This document shows positions 26,529 through 36,962 of a stretch of 64,000 nt of DNA, piece after piece (position 1 is the stretch's first letter; each line of letters begins with the position of its first letter). Source of the stretch: Methylobacterium tardum (GTDB taxonomy: Bacteria > Pseudomonadota > Alphaproteobacteria > Rhizobiales > Beijerinckiaceae); assembly GCF_023546765.1 (NCBI RefSeq), contig NZ_CP097484.1, forward strand, positions 499,501 to 563,500. Direction: 5' to 3'. The translations under genes and the position numbers were made by a program. The notes beneath the pieces are model-generated. The model was not told the origin of the DNA, did no database searches, and saw only the letters and a program-made list of their open reading frames with translations.

Positions 26529-27241
26529 GCGCGCGCCTCAACGAATTCGGCCAGCCGATCGGTCCGGACCTATCGGATTGGACGGCGCGCCCGCGGCCGC
26601 CGCGATCGCCCATGGAGGGCCGCACCTGCCGGGTCGTGCCCCTGGTCGCGGAGGCTCACACGGCCGGCCTGTTCGCGACCTACAGCGCAGCGTCCGATAC
26701 GCGCGGCTGGACCTATCTCGGCGACGAGATGCCCACGAGTGAAGCCGTCTACCGGGCCCGGCTCGAGGCCATGGAGACGAGCCAGGATCCGCTCTTCCAC
26801 GTGGTGCTCGACCGCGCGAGCGGAGAGGCCCTGGGGATCGCCTCGTATCTGCGGATCGACCCCGGCAACGGGGTGATCGAGGTCGGCCATCTGCATTTCG
26901 GGCCGAAGCTTCAGCGCGCGCCCGCCGCCACGGAGGCGATGGCGCTGATGATGACCCGGGCCTTCGATGAGCTGGGCTACCGCCGCTACGAGTGGAAGTG
27001 CGACAGCCTCAACGCCCCATCCCGGGCAGCCGCCCTGCGCCTCGGTTTCACCTTCGAGGGCATCTTCCGCAACGCCGTCGTGGTGAAGGGCCGCTCCCGC
27101 GACACGGCTTGGTTCTCGATCACCGACGCCGAGTGGCCGCGGGTGCGCGCCGGATTTGCGGCCTGGCTTGACCCGGCAAATTTCGACGCGGAGGGCCGGC
27201 AGCGGCGCGGGTTGGCGGAGCTGCGCGAGGCGGTTCGATAA
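26525..27241 (+). CDS. GNAT family N-acetyltransferase (RimJ/RimL type)
   Basis: 238-residue acetyltransferase. SYLRIDPGNGVIEVGHLHFG and the acetyl-CoA-binding half APAATEAMALMMTRAFDELG are followed by YRRYEWKCDSLNAPSRAAAL and LGFTFEGIFRNAVVVKGRSR, typical of RimJ/RimL-like GNATs. The ATG at 26525 overlaps the paiB stop, so the two are co-translated. The substrate is unknown; polyamines are a guess from the PaiAB analogy. Confidence 0.87.
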   Translation: MSARLNEFGQPIGPDLSDWTARPRPPRSPMEGRTCRVVPLVAEAHTAGLFATYSAASDTRGWTYLGDEMPTSEAVYRARLEAMETSQDPLFHVVLDRASGEALGIASYLRIDPGNGVIEVGHLHFGPKLQRAPAATEAMALMMTRAFDELGYRRYEWKCDSLNAPSRAAALRLGFTFEGIFRNAVVVKGRSRDTAWFSITDAEWPRVRAGFAAWLDPANFDAEGRQRRGLAELREAVR

Positions 27242-27616
27242 GCGTTGTCGTCCGGCAACGCCGCGCCGTCGAAGCACATGACACCGGAGAGACACTATCG
27301 GGCCCGGCCTCGAGCAGCTCGAGCGGCGCAAGACCAGGCCACGATCTGACTTCGCTGTAAGCAGACCGCCAAAGCGGCACGCGACGCGGCTGACCGCTCC
27401 AGCGTGACCTGACGACGCCCCTCCCTCGTCCGCTCCCTGGCGGACAGCGAGGGTCATCAGCGACCGCAGAGAGTGAAGAGCGCTCGCTTCAATGCCTTCC
27501 GCCCTGTTCAACGAATAATAGGCATCATCCGATGTGCGAAAAACCGCATTCGGATCCGGTATTGGAGATTTAAGAGCTCGTCTCACACCATGCGTGGCAA
27601 CGCGTGAAGGCGATCC
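27242..27616. other. Intergenic stretch with no identified feature
   Basis: About 375 bases between the GNAT gene and the DUF2157 gene. Composition is less GC-rich around 27500-27580, as expected of a promoter region for the downstream pair. I see no gene, RNA, or repeat shared with the rest of the window. Confidence 0.5.
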
Positions 27617-28953
27617 ATGCCGCTGTCCTATTCCGCGCGCCTCCGGCGCGACCTCCGTGATTGGCAGGAACGCGGCTTGATCCAGCCGGAGCAGGCCGAG
27701 CGCATCGCCGCCCATGCCCTCGCGCCCCGGGGTATGCGGCACCTCCAGACCGCCCTCGCTCTGTGCATCCTCCTCCTCGTGGCGCCCTCCGTCATCGCGT
27801 TCGTGGCCGCGAACTGGTCGGCGATGCCGCCGTCCGGGCGGCTGATCGTGCTCTTCCTCGCCAACGCCGCGGCCGTATCCGCCACCTACCTCGCGGCGCA
27901 ACGTCGTGCCCGTGATCCGGCCGGCACGTCGCACAGGCTCGCGATGGCCTCGCGACCCTGTCGCTCGCCATCGCGACGGCCACGCTGGCCCTGGTCGGGC
28001 AGACCTTCCACGTGGCTGCCGACCCCCGCGGCTTCGCCGGGACCGTCGCGGTTCTCGGCCTGGCGACGGCGCTCGTCGCGCGATCCAGCGGTGCGGCCGT
28101 GATCGCCTGCATCGCGCTTGTCGCGAGCGATGCGGGCCCCAACGCCCTCGACCTCGGCTTGGTGCGGGGAGAGGCCGCCTCCGGATCAGAACCCTGGTTC
28201 TGGATGGTCGGCCCCGCGCTGTTCCTCGCAAGTCTCTCGGGCTGGCTGCGGGCACGCGAGACGACGCTGCTCCTGCTCCTGGTCGTGCTCAGCAACCATC
28301 TCGGGAGCACACCTGCAGGATCGATGTTTCTTCTGCCGCCCGACCGGATCCTGTCCGTAGCGGCTCTCGCCCTCGCTCTGGGCCACGTGCTGGCGCGTCT
28401 CTCCCGGGAAAAACCATGGGCGACCCGCCTGCACGGCGGCGCGCAGGCGCTCGCGCGCGCGGCTGTCGGCCTCATCCTCCTCGGAATCGTCATGGTCTCG
28501 GCGCGCATACTGGGGTTCGGCGGCGCGCAGCCAACCCCAGCGGTGGCGCTCGCATTCGCGGCGATCGCCATCGCCGCGCTCATCCTGGTCCGCCTCCGCG
28601 CGTCGGCATCGGCGCTGTCCGCGACGAGCGATCTCCTCGTTCTCGCCGCCGCCGCGCTGGCCCTCCTCGTCTGGCTGATCGCCAGTCTGAGCCGGGAGCC
28701 CGCGACGGTCTGGACCGTATGGGGCGGTATCGTGCCGGCGCTCATCCTCGTCGTGGCCGGGCATATCGAGGACAGGCGTGAACTGTACGGCTGGGGATTG
28801 GCGCTGACCGCCGGCGTCACGCTGGGCATGCTCGTCGCATCGCGCAATCTCATCGCCTTCTCGGGGAACCTGCTGCTCTGCGCGCTTCTGCTCACGCTGG
28901 CACTGTTCGCCTGTCGCTGGGCTGCGCGCCGCATCGATCGGAGAGCCGCGTGA
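27617..28953 (+). CDS. DUF2157 membrane protein (frame broken at about 27941)
   Basis: The N-terminal part (SARLRRDLRDWQERGLIQPE, then AERIAAHAL) is the soluble start typical of DUF2157 proteins. It is followed by LALCILLLVAPSVIAFVAAN, the first of many membrane segments. Near 27941 the frame changes; one base added there joins it to DGLATLSLAIATATLALVGQ and then QTFHVAADPRGF. The rest is ten or so hydrophobic helices. Repaired length is 445 residues. Function of the family is unknown. It overlaps a GDYXXLXY-family gene, its usual partner. Confidence 0.85.
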
Positions 28954-29612
28954 GAGGCCTCATCCTCGGCATCGCCTTCGCCGGCTTGTTGGTGGTCCAG
29001 GTGCTCCCGTCAGCGCTCCTGGCGTGGCAGCAGACTGAGCGTCTGAACGACGGGCGCTCGGTCCGCCTGGCCGTCGAGACCCGGGATCCGCGGGATCTGC
29101 TCCGCGGCGAGTACAGCGTGCTGACGTACGAGATCGGGCGTCTGCAGGGGATCGGCGCAGGAACGCCGCCCGCGAACTGCAATCTCGAAGCTCGCGAATC
29201 GTGCAGTCTCGAGGCCGGGCGCTCCGTCTATCTCCGTCTCTCCGCCGATGCCGAGGGCGTCCACAGGGCAGACGAGGTGCTGTTCGAGCCTCCGGCAGGC
29301 GACGTCCCGTTCATCAAGGGTCACCTGAGCTCGGGAACGCTTGTGCGCCAGGGCGCTCCGCTCCGCGCCCGCCCCAGAACCGGTAACCAGCCGGCCGAGC
29401 CCGCCATGTGCCAGCGTCTCGCCTGTCTGACAGGCGTCGTGACCTACGGAATCGAACGGTGGTACGGCGCCCAGGGCGTGCCGGCCAAGCTCGACCGCGC
29501 AGCCCGAAAGGAGATCCTCGTCGACGTGCGCGTGGCAGCGGACGGCAACGCGGTGCTCGACGGGATCCTGGTTGCGGGCCAGCCTTTCGCCAAGACCGCA
29601 CGCCTGTGGTGA
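28950..29612 (+). CDS. GDYXXLXY domain protein
   Basis: 220 residues. One N-terminal membrane anchor (LILGIAFAGLLVVQVLPSAL) is followed by DPRDLLRGEYSVLTYEIGRL, which contains the family motif as G-E-Y-x-x-L-x-Y. A second conserved piece, YGIERWYGAQGVP, and a C-terminal DVRVAADGNAVLDGILVAG complete the pattern. Function is unknown; members accompany DUF2157 or DUF4401 membrane proteins. The GTG start overlaps the stop of the upstream DUF2157 gene (GTGA), so the two are translated together and likely act as one membrane complex. Confidence 0.85.
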   Translation: MRGLILGIAFAGLLVVQVLPSALLAWQQTERLNDGRSVRLAVETRDPRDLLRGEYSVLTYEIGRLQGIGAGTPPANCNLEARESCSLEAGRSVYLRLSADAEGVHRADEVLFEPPAGDVPFIKGHLSSGTLVRQGAPLRARPRTGNQPAEPAMCQRLACLTGVVTYGIERWYGAQGVPAKLDRAARKEILVDVRVAADGNAVLDGILVAGQPFAKTARLW

Positions 29613-29720
29613 GGAGCGGCTGAAGTCAGGTGGGCGGACCGGCGATTCGACACGCGGTCCGCTCCAGCGCGGTCCCCAACAGCTCCCGACTAGGCGCGAG
29701 CGTCAGTCGGACCGGAGACG

Positions 29721-31279
29721 TCAGCGCCGCCCCGACGGTCCGGCCGCCAGGAACGCCGCGGCGGTGCGCAGGCTCAACGCCATGATCGTGAGCGCCGGGT
29801 TGGCGGCGAGGGAACTCGGGAAGGTCGAGCCGTCGCAGATCCACAGGTTGTCGATGTCGAAGCTGCGGCCGACGGGATCGACCACCGCGCTCGACCCGTC
29901 GCGCCCCATCCGGCAGGTGCCGATCGTGTGGGCGACCCGCTCCAGCACCCAGATATCCTCGGCGCCCGCCGCCTCCCAGAGGCCCCGCATGACCTTGGTC
30001 GCGTGGGCGTTCAGGCGGTTCTCGTTGGTGCTGTAGCCGAAGCTGATATGGGCCTTGCGCATCCCCCGCGCGTCGGTCTCGTCCGACAAGGTCAGGACGT
30101 TCGCGTCGCAGGGCAGGGTCTCGCCGTTGATGCCGATGCCCGCGAGGTTGTTGTAACGGTCGAGGTAGTCGAGCAGCGGCTTGCCCCACAGGCCGCGCCC
30201 GCGCGCGACTGCGTTGCCGAAGGTCACCGGCACCACGCCGAGGCTCTGGATGAGGTAGCCGCCGGCGAAGTCGGCACCGGCCCGGATGAAATCCTCGGTG
30301 ATCAGGGCGGATGGGTAGCCTCGGTTCATCCGCACCTCATGCGGGAACGTGCCCCAGACCTGCGTGGCGACATGGCCCATGTAGTTGCGCCCGACTTGGT
30401 CGCTCGAATTGGCCATCCCGAGATGCAGCAGCAGGCGCGGCGTCTCGACGGCGCCGGCACAGAGGAAGACGGCGGCGCAGCGCTGGCGCCGATCCTGGCC
30501 GCCCTGCCGGTAGACCACGGCGGTGACCCGGCCGTCGGCGCCGCGCTCCAGCCCGTGCACGAACGCCTCGGGCCGGATCTCCGCGCCATGGGTCACGGCC
30601 AGCGGCAGGTAGGTCACGTCCATGCTCGCCTTGGCGCCGTTGCGGCAGCCCTGGTGGCAGTAGCCGCAGTTAATGCAGGCGTTGCGGCGCGGCCCGCCCT
30701 CGGAGTCGAAGTCGCGCGAGACGACAGCGGCGGGGGCATCGGCCCAGCGGATACCGAGCGTGTCGCAGGCCTCGCTCATGATCCGCGCCGGGCCGTTCCG
30801 CGGAACCGGGGGAGGGGATACCGGCGCTCGGGATCCCAGGGATAGGCCTGCGCCCCCGAGACGCCGAGGAAGCGCTCGACCCGCTCGTAGTATGGCCGCA
30901 GCTCGTCATAGGTCAGCGGCCAGTCGACGCCCTCGCCGGACTCGGTGTGGAGCCGCAGGTCGCGGGCATCGGACCGCGGCACGAAGGCGCCCCAGTGCAG
31001 CGTCGAACCACCGACTCCGGTGCCGCTGTTGTTGCCGCCGAAGGCCTCGGGCGTCGAGCCGCCGCTCAGGCGCTCCTCGGTCCAGTAGATCTCGTCGGCG
31101 AGCGTCTCGTCGAAGGCGAATTTCTCCGGCGTGAAATTCGGTCCGGCCTCCAGGGCGACGACCTTCAGGCCGGCGGCCGCGAGCCGCGCGAGGAGCGGGG
31201 CTCCGCCGGCCCCGGTCCCGACGATGACCGCGTCGGCGACATCGTCGGCGCGGTAGGTCCGCATCTCGGCGAGGTTCAT
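29721..31279 (-). CDS. GMC family FAD oxidoreductase (frame broken at 30808-30812)
   Basis: FAD enzyme related to the catalytic subunit of gluconate 2-dehydrogenase/sorbitol dehydrogenase-type complexes. The Rossmann motif [20 protein letters not shown] and [20 protein letters not shown] are in the first half. A Cys cluster ([17 protein letters not shown]), [16 protein letters not shown] with the active-site His, and [20 protein letters not shown] with the late Asn are in the second. Between them a run of five G (30808-30812, C on the coding strand) needs one more base. Repaired length is 519 residues. Its ATG overlaps the stop of a fusion gene carrying the small subunit, so they form one complex. 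The sugar or polyol oxidised is unknown. Confidence 0.88.
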
Positions 31280-32699
31280 CGTGCCGCCTCCACCTGCGCG
31301 GGTCGCGGCTCCCAGGGTTCCGGCGCGTCGAGCCCGACTTCGTGGAAGCCGTGCAGCCCCTCGGCGATCGCCCCCGGCCGGTCGCCGCCCGCGCCGATGC
31401 CCGAGAACCCGATCCGCGCCAGGGCCGCCGGCTGGCCAGCCAGAGCTTGGTGGCGTCGGCGCGCAGATCCTCGAACCAGAACCGCATCCGGTCGGCGTCG
31501 AGCCGGCCGCCGAGGCTCTCCGGCACCGTCAGGTCGCTGCGCTGCGTGAGAACGAGCAACGCGGCCTGCGCCTCCGGGTCGAGGGCGAGGTAGGGCCGAT
31601 CATGCGCGGCCCGCGCGGCCGCATCAAGCGTGCGCAACGCCGCGCGGTAGGCCTCCGCGTCCGGCGGCAGCGCCGCGTAGCGCCACCCATCGCCGGCATC
31701 ATCGGCCAGACGTCTGTCGAGCCGGGCCGCCGGATCGATGCCCGGGACCGGCAGGACATGGGCGAGGACGGCGCGCAGGAGCGCGAGTTCCACCGGATTG
31801 AGGGCGTTCGGCCGGTAGGCCGGGTCATCCGGCGCGGCGCGGGAATCCAGGACTGAGCGCAGGCGGCTGTTGACCCGGTCCGAGGTGATCAGCGCCTGAT
31901 AGGCAGCGGGCACCGCAGGGGTTGCGGGTGCCGATCCGCGCGGCCGATCGCCGACATGATCGAGCACCCGTTCGGCCAGGGTCCCGGGTCGCTCCAGCGG
32001 CAGGAGATGGCCGACGCCGTCGACGGTGACGCGGCGGTGAAACGCGAGATGCGGCGCCATCAGGGCCTGCTGCGCGTCCGGCCCGAGATCCGCGTCCTCG
32101 GAGCCGGCCAGGATCAGCGCCGGCGTGCGCAGGACCCCGATACGGCGGCACCAATCCTCGCGCGCTCCCGCTTCGAGCCACGCCTTCCACGCCTCCGGCG
32201 ACGCCTGCAGGACGTCGGCCACCGCGCGGGCCTCGGTATCGGGATCCAGTGCGGCCCCGACATTCTCGCGCACGAAGGCCTGCGCCTCACGGCGCCGCGT
32301 ATCGGGATCCGCGTCGATCCAGGCGATCATCCGCGCGCGGCGATCCTCGGGGATCGGCTCCGGGCTCGGCGGGGAGCCGGAGACCAGGATCAGATCGGTC
32401 AGCCCGGCAAGGTCCGGCTCCCCATCCTCGGCACGGCGCGCCAGGACCAGGGCCACCTTGGCGCCCATGCTGTGGCCCGCGATTGCGTAACGCGTGGGCG
32501 CCCGGCCGCGCACCGCCGCAGCCACGTGGTCGGCCATGGCGGCGACGGTAAATCCTGTTGTGCCGGCCTCCTGGCCAAAGCCCGGCAAGTCTACGGGCAC
32601 GCAAGTCAGCGCACCGTCGAGCGCGCCCGCAAGCGGCGCCCAACTTCGCGCACTGCCGCCCAGGAAGTGCAGGCAGAACAGGATTTCAGGTTCAGACAT
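31276..32699 (-). CDS. Alpha/beta hydrolase fused to gluconate 2-dehydrogenase subunit 3 (frame broken at 31430)
   Basis: Two domains in one 474-residue chain. Residues 1-250 are an alpha/beta hydrolase with an intact triad: Ser in [16 protein letters not shown], Asp in [10 protein letters not shown] and His in [10 protein letters not shown]. Residues about 265-474 match the gluconate 2-dehydrogenase subunit 3 family ([20 protein letters not shown], then [20 protein letters not shown]). Near the end the frame fails at 31430-31431; one added base gives [20 protein letters not shown], then [19 protein letters not shown], and a TGA overlapping the ATG of the GMC gene. Subunit 3 normally assists export and maturation of the GMC subunit, although no Tat signal is visible here. 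Joining a hydrolase to it is unusual. Confidence 0.82.
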
Positions 32700-32822
32700 C
32701 GCGGAGACATCGCGCGAGCCCGAGATGCTTCAAGCGTACGCGACGCCGCATGGCCGAAGACTTCCCGGAACGCCTGTTGGCCAAGTCCGGGCCGCGTGCG
32801 ATCACCGCCGCCGGAGGATACC

Positions 32823-33572
32823 ATGACCCCGGACCACGAGCTCGCTTGGCGCGTCGAGGAAGCCTGTCTCAATGCCTGGCCGAGCCCGCGTCAGCTGCTG
32901 GTCGAGGGTTACCTTCTGCGCGCCGCCGGGGGCCCGTCGAAGCGGCAGAATTCCGTCAATCCCTTGCGCGGAAGTGGGCCGCCCGAGCCGGCCGTCGCCG
33001 CCGCGCGCGCGATCTACGGCCGGCTCGGGCTGCGGGCGATCTTCCGGATCCCGGAGATCGCGCCGCAGATGGAGCCGCTGCTGGCGGGATCCGACTACGA
33101 CGTGGTCGGCGAGACCTGCACGCTCTTCCGTGACCTCGACGGCCTCCCGGCGGTTCCGGATCCGTCCGTAGCGGTCGCTCCGGCGCCGGGAGCCGACTGG
33201 CTGGCCCTGCGCGACGCGGTGAACAGGGCCGATGCCGCCGCCGCACAGGTGTTCCGCGACACGGTCGCAGCCCTGGTCCAGCCGCGCGCCTTCGCGACCG
33301 CCGCCGCCGAGGGCGGTCTCGCGGCGATCGCCTTCGGCGTGCTCGATCGGGAGCTTCTGGTCATCGAGTCGGTGGTCACGCTCGAAGCCCTGCGCGGCCG
33401 GGGCCACGCCAAGCGCGCCGTCACGGCGCTGTTGCGGTGGGCGCGCCAGGAGGGTGCGCGGTCGGCCTGCCTGCAGGTGGTCGCCACCAACACGCCGGCG
33501 CGGGCGCTCTACGGCGGGCTCGGCTTCAAGACGGAGCTCTACCGCTACCATTACCGCGTCGGGCCCGCCTGA
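32823..33572 (+). CDS. GNAT family N-acetyltransferase
   Basis: 249 residues: an N-terminal domain starting WRVEEACLNAWPSPRQLLVE with LRAAGGPSKRQNSVNPL, and a C-terminal GNAT core with LLVIESVVTLEALRGRGHAK (acetyl-CoA loop) and VATNTPARALYGGLGFKTEL. This two-part layout is common in proteobacterial GNATs of unknown substrate. GGAGG lies before the ATG at 32823. It is divergent from the hydrolase fusion gene and convergent with xseA. Confidence 0.87.
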   Translation: MTPDHELAWRVEEACLNAWPSPRQLLVEGYLLRAAGGPSKRQNSVNPLRGSGPPEPAVAAARAIYGRLGLRAIFRIPEIAPQMEPLLAGSDYDVVGETCTLFRDLDGLPAVPDPSVAVAPAPGADWLALRDAVNRADAAAAQVFRDTVAALVQPRAFATAAAEGGLAAIAFGVLDRELLVIESVVTLEALRGRGHAKRAVTALLRWARQEGARSACLQVVATNTPARALYGGLGFKTELYRYHYRVGPA

Positions 33573-33586
33573 GCCCGCGGGCGGCC

Positions 33587-35281
33587 TCAGGCGTCGAACA
33601 GCGACCCCTGCCGCACCGGCGTGGCCGGCTTCGAGGCCGTCCGCCGCTCCGCGGCGCGAGAGGCTGACGGAGTCCGCAGGCCGACCGGATGCGCAGCCTT
33701 GCCGGCCGAGGATGAGTCGGCTCCGCCGTCGGGGACCGCCTCGACGCTGCCGTCGGCGAATTGCAGGCTCAGTCTCCGTGCCGCTGCCGCGTCCGCGGCA
33801 TGCCGCACCGGGAGGCCGGCGGCGTCTCGCACGAGCACGTAGCCGCGTTCGAGCACGGCGCGGTAGCTGAGCGAGCCCAGCAATCCCGCCAAGCCCTCCA
33901 GCCGGTCGCGCCGGCGCTCAACGCTCCGCGTCCCCGCCTGGATGAGGCGGTCCGAGAGGGCGAGCAGACGGTCGGCGCGGCGCGCCTGAAGCGCCCGGGC
34001 CCGTTCCAGGCTGGCGTCCCGGGCGACGACGAGGCGGCGTCCGAGCTGGACAAGCGCCTCGCCCTTGCGCTGCACGTCGTTGCGCAGGGCGTGGAGCGGC
34101 CGGTGGTCGATCCGCGCCAGCCGTGCGCGGGCGTTGGCGAGCGCCACGTCGGGGGAGCGACGTGCCATCCGGTCGAGGAGCAGCTGGAGCCGCGCCCGGT
34201 GACGGCTGGCGCCCGCCGCCAGCGCCGGGGCGAGGCGCGCCTCGGCGAGGTCGAGCCGCTGCCGCTTCGCGGCGAGCAGGACGTCGGCGCTCGGCAGCGC
34301 CCGGCCGAGGGCCCGCAGGTCGACCCGGTCGCGCTCGATCCGCCGCCCGACCGCCCCGACGCTCCGGGCGGCGAGATCCGCAACCGTGGCGATCAGGTCG
34401 GCGCGGACCGGCACGGCCATCTCGGCGGCGCCTGTGGGTGTCGGGGCGCGGCGGTCGGAGACGTAGTCGATCAGCGTCGTATCGGTTTCGTGCCCGACCG
34501 CCGAGATCAGCGGGATCGCGCTCTCGAACGCGGCGCGGACCACACATTCCTCGTTGAAGGCCCAGAGATCCTCGATGGAGCCGCCGCCGCGAGCGACGAT
34601 CAGCACGTCCGGGCGCGGAACAGGGCCGCCGGGCTTCAGCGCGTTGAAGCCGCGGATCGCGGCCGCGACCTCCTCGGCAGCGCCGTCGCCCTGGACCCGG
34701 ACCGGCCAGACCAGAACGGGGCGGGGGAAGCGGTCCTCCAGCCGGTGGAGGATGTCACGGATCACCGCGCCGGTGGGGGAGGTGACGACGCCGACGACCC
34801 GCGGCAGATAGGGGATCGCGCGCTTGTGCTCCGGGGCGAACAGCCCCTCGGCGGCGAGCTGCTTCTTGCGCTCCTCCAGCAGCGCCATCCAGGCGCCGAG
34901 GCCCGCCGGCTCCAGGCTCTCGACCACGATCTGGTACGAGGACTTGCCCGCGAAGGTGGTGATGCGGCCGGTGGCGATGACCTCCAGCCCCTCCTGCGGG
35001 CGCTGGCGCAGGCGACCGAACACGCCCTTCCAGACGACCGCGTCGATGCGCGCCTGACCATCCTTCAGGGAGAAATAGGCATGGCCCGAGCCGTGCTGAC
35101 CGCGATAGCCCGATATCTCGCCGCGCAGGCGCACATGGCCGAACGCGTCCTCCAGCGTGCGCTTCAGCGCGCCGGCGAGGTCGCCCACCGTCCATTCGGG
35201 CTGATTGGCGGTGAGCACGCTGGTCGGCGGGATATCCGCCGCCTGGCTGGCTGATGGACGCGGGGGCGGCACGAGGGGCAT
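33587..35281 (-). CDS. xseA: Exodeoxyribonuclease VII large subunit
   Basis: Nuclease subunit that with XseB degrades single-stranded DNA. The OB-fold N-terminal domain contains LKRTLEDAFGHVRLRGEISG and HGSGHAYFSLKDGQARIDAV. The catalytic core has VVTSPTGAVIRDILHRLEDR, VLIVARGGGSIEDLWAFNEE and SAVGHETDTTLIDYVSDRRA. A long helical, Arg-rich region follows, then a shorter C-terminal segment. At 564 residues it is longer than E. coli XseA because of a disordered tail. xseB is not adjacent. Confidence 0.94.
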   Translation of the reverse strand: MPLVPPPRPSASQAADIPPTSVLTANQPEWTVGDLAGALKRTLEDAFGHVRLRGEISGYRGQHGSGHAYFSLKDGQARIDAVVWKGVFGRLRQRPQEGLEVIATGRITTFAGKSSYQIVVESLEPAGLGAWMALLEERKKQLAAEGLFAPEHKRAIPYLPRVVGVVTSPTGAVIRDILHRLEDRFPRPVLVWPVRVQGDGAAEEVAAAIRGFNALKPGGPVPRPDVLIVARGGGSIEDLWAFNEECVVRAAFESAIPLISAVGHETDTTLIDYVSDRRAPTPTGAAEMAVPVRADLIATVADLAARSVGAVGRRIERDRVDLRALGRALPSADVLLAAKRQRLDLAEARLAPALAAGASRHRARLQLLLDRMARRSPDVALANARARLARIDHRPLHALRNDVQRKGEALVQLGRRLVVARDASLERARALQARRADRLLALSDRLIQAGTRSVERRRDRLEGLAGLLGSLSYRAVLERGYVLVRDAAGLPVRHAADAAAARRLSLQFADGSVEAVPDGGADSSSAGKAAHPVGLRTPSASRAAERRTASKPATPVRQGSLFDA

Positions 35282-35332
35282 GGCCGGACGCTAGAGCATG
35301 ACGCGGCCGCACGGAAGCGCCGGCCCGGAGAC

Positions 35333-36805
35333 TTACTCCACCGCGAGTTCGCGCGGGCGATCCGAGAGCGCCACGGGCGGCACCAGGAGCGACAGGAGCA
35401 GGGTCAGCACGGCGACCGCGAAGACCGTCCAGAACGTGCCGTGGAGAGCGTGCTGGAGCCCGTCGCGGATCGCGTCGCCCCCGGGGCCAAGGCTTGCCGG
35501 ATCGTCGAGCAGGCGCCGCAGCTCGTCGGAATTGACCGTCGGCCCGCTCGTGGGGTGCGCCAGCCTGTAGTTCAGCACGGCGCCGAGAACGGTGGCCCCC
35601 AATGTCGAGCCGAGGTTGCGCGCGAAGATGTTCGAGGCCGTCGCCGCCCCGCGCTGCGCCCAGGCGACGCTGTCCTGGATGATCACGATGGCGGCGGTCG
35701 ACAGGAATCCCATACCGAGCCCCATCACCACCGAGCCGCAGGCCGCGACCACCGGGGAGGTCGCGGGACCCAGGGCGACGAACGCGGTCGCACCGAGCGG
35801 CAGCAGGGTCGCGCCGACCAGCAGGATCGGGCGCAGCCCGAAGCGCACGAAGCTGCGCGCGGCCGTGGTGGCGCCGATCGGCCAGCCGAGCACCATCAAG
35901 GTCAGCGTCAGGCCGGCGATCAGGGGCGATTGCCGCAAGACGCCCTGGACGTACATCGGCAGGAACGCCGTGAGCCCGATCACCGTCATGCCGGACAGAA
36001 GCGTCGCGGTGTTGGCGGTGGCGATCGGCCGCTGCATCCACAGGCGGATATCGAGCATCGGATCGGGGGCCCGCCGCTCCTGAAGCACGAACAGGATCGC
36101 GGCGACCACGAAGCCCACGGCCGGCCACAGCGCTGCGGCGGCCGATTCGCCGGCCTCGGTCAACGCGATCATGAGCGCCGCGATGGCGGCGGTGAACAGG
36201 GCGGCGCCGAGGGCGTCAATCTGACGGCTGCGCCGCTCGACGCCCTCGTGCAGGAAGCGGAGGAACAGTCCAGCCGCGATCACCCCGATCGGCAGGTTGA
36301 TCCAGAAGATCCACGGCCAGCTCAGATGGCCGATGATCAGGCCGCCGACCAGCGGCCCGGCCACCGAGGAGATGCCCCAGACGCTCGCGAGGTAGCCCTG
36401 GACCCGGCCGCGCTCCCGCGCCGAGTAGAGGTCGCCGACCACCGTCAGGCTCACCGGCTGAATCGCGCCGGCGCCGACGCCCTGCACGAGGCGGAACAGG
36501 ATCAGGGACGGCATCGACCAGGCCAGGCCGCAGAGCCACGAGCCCACCAGGAACACCGCGATGCCGAACAGCAGCACCGGCCGGCGGCCGTAGAGATCGG
36601 ACAGCTTGCCGAACACCACCGTCGTGGCGGTCTGGGTCAGCAGGAACGAGGCGAAGACCCAGGCATAGAGGTGGAGATCGCCGAGCTGGCCGGCGATCTG
36701 CGGCATCGCCGTCGACACGATGGTCGCCTCGATGGCGATCATGAACATCGCCGCCATCACCGCGGCGAGGACCAGCGGGCGGCGCGTCTCAGCGGGATTC
36801 GGCAT
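35333..36805 (-). CDS. MFS drug:proton antiporter, DHA2 (14-helix) family
   Basis: 490-residue inner-membrane exporter. It starts AAVMAAMFMIAIEATIVSTA, followed by motif A as GKLSDLYGRRPVLLFGI and motif C-like GYLASVWGISSVAGPLVGG. Fourteen hydrophobic segments and the long C-terminal loop around residues 420-450 fit the DHA2/EmrB-MDR group. No membrane-fusion partner (EmrA) is nearby, so it probably acts alone. Substrate unknown. It is downstream of nothing obvious and lies 51 bases from the xseA start on the same strand. Confidence 0.85.
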   Translation of the reverse strand: MPNPAETRRPLVLAAVMAAMFMIAIEATIVSTAMPQIAGQLGDLHLYAWVFASFLLTQTATTVVFGKLSDLYGRRPVLLFGIAVFLVGSWLCGLAWSMPSLILFRLVQGVGAGAIQPVSLTVVGDLYSARERGRVQGYLASVWGISSVAGPLVGGLIIGHLSWPWIFWINLPIGVIAAGLFLRFLHEGVERRSRQIDALGAALFTAAIAALMIALTEAGESAAAALWPAVGFVVAAILFVLQERRAPDPMLDIRLWMQRPIATANTATLLSGMTVIGLTAFLPMYVQGVLRQSPLIAGLTLTLMVLGWPIGATTAARSFVRFGLRPILLVGATLLPLGATAFVALGPATSPVVAACGSVVMGLGMGFLSTAAIVIIQDSVAWAQRGAATASNIFARNLGSTLGATVLGAVLNYRLAHPTSGPTVNSDELRRLLDDPASLGPGGDAIRDGLQHALHGTFWTVFAVAVLTLLLSLLVPPVALSDRPRELAVE

Positions 36806-36962
36806 GGACGCGGTCTAGTCCTGACAGCGCCGTCGACCTAGCGTTGAGCGACGCGTAATCCGTCGCCTAAAGCGAGTGTCGTGCGGGAACGCACATGATC
36901 GGCTCTGCCGAGACAGCCGCGAGGCCTGCGTGCCAGCGGGGCCCATCCAGCGTCAGGCTTCT

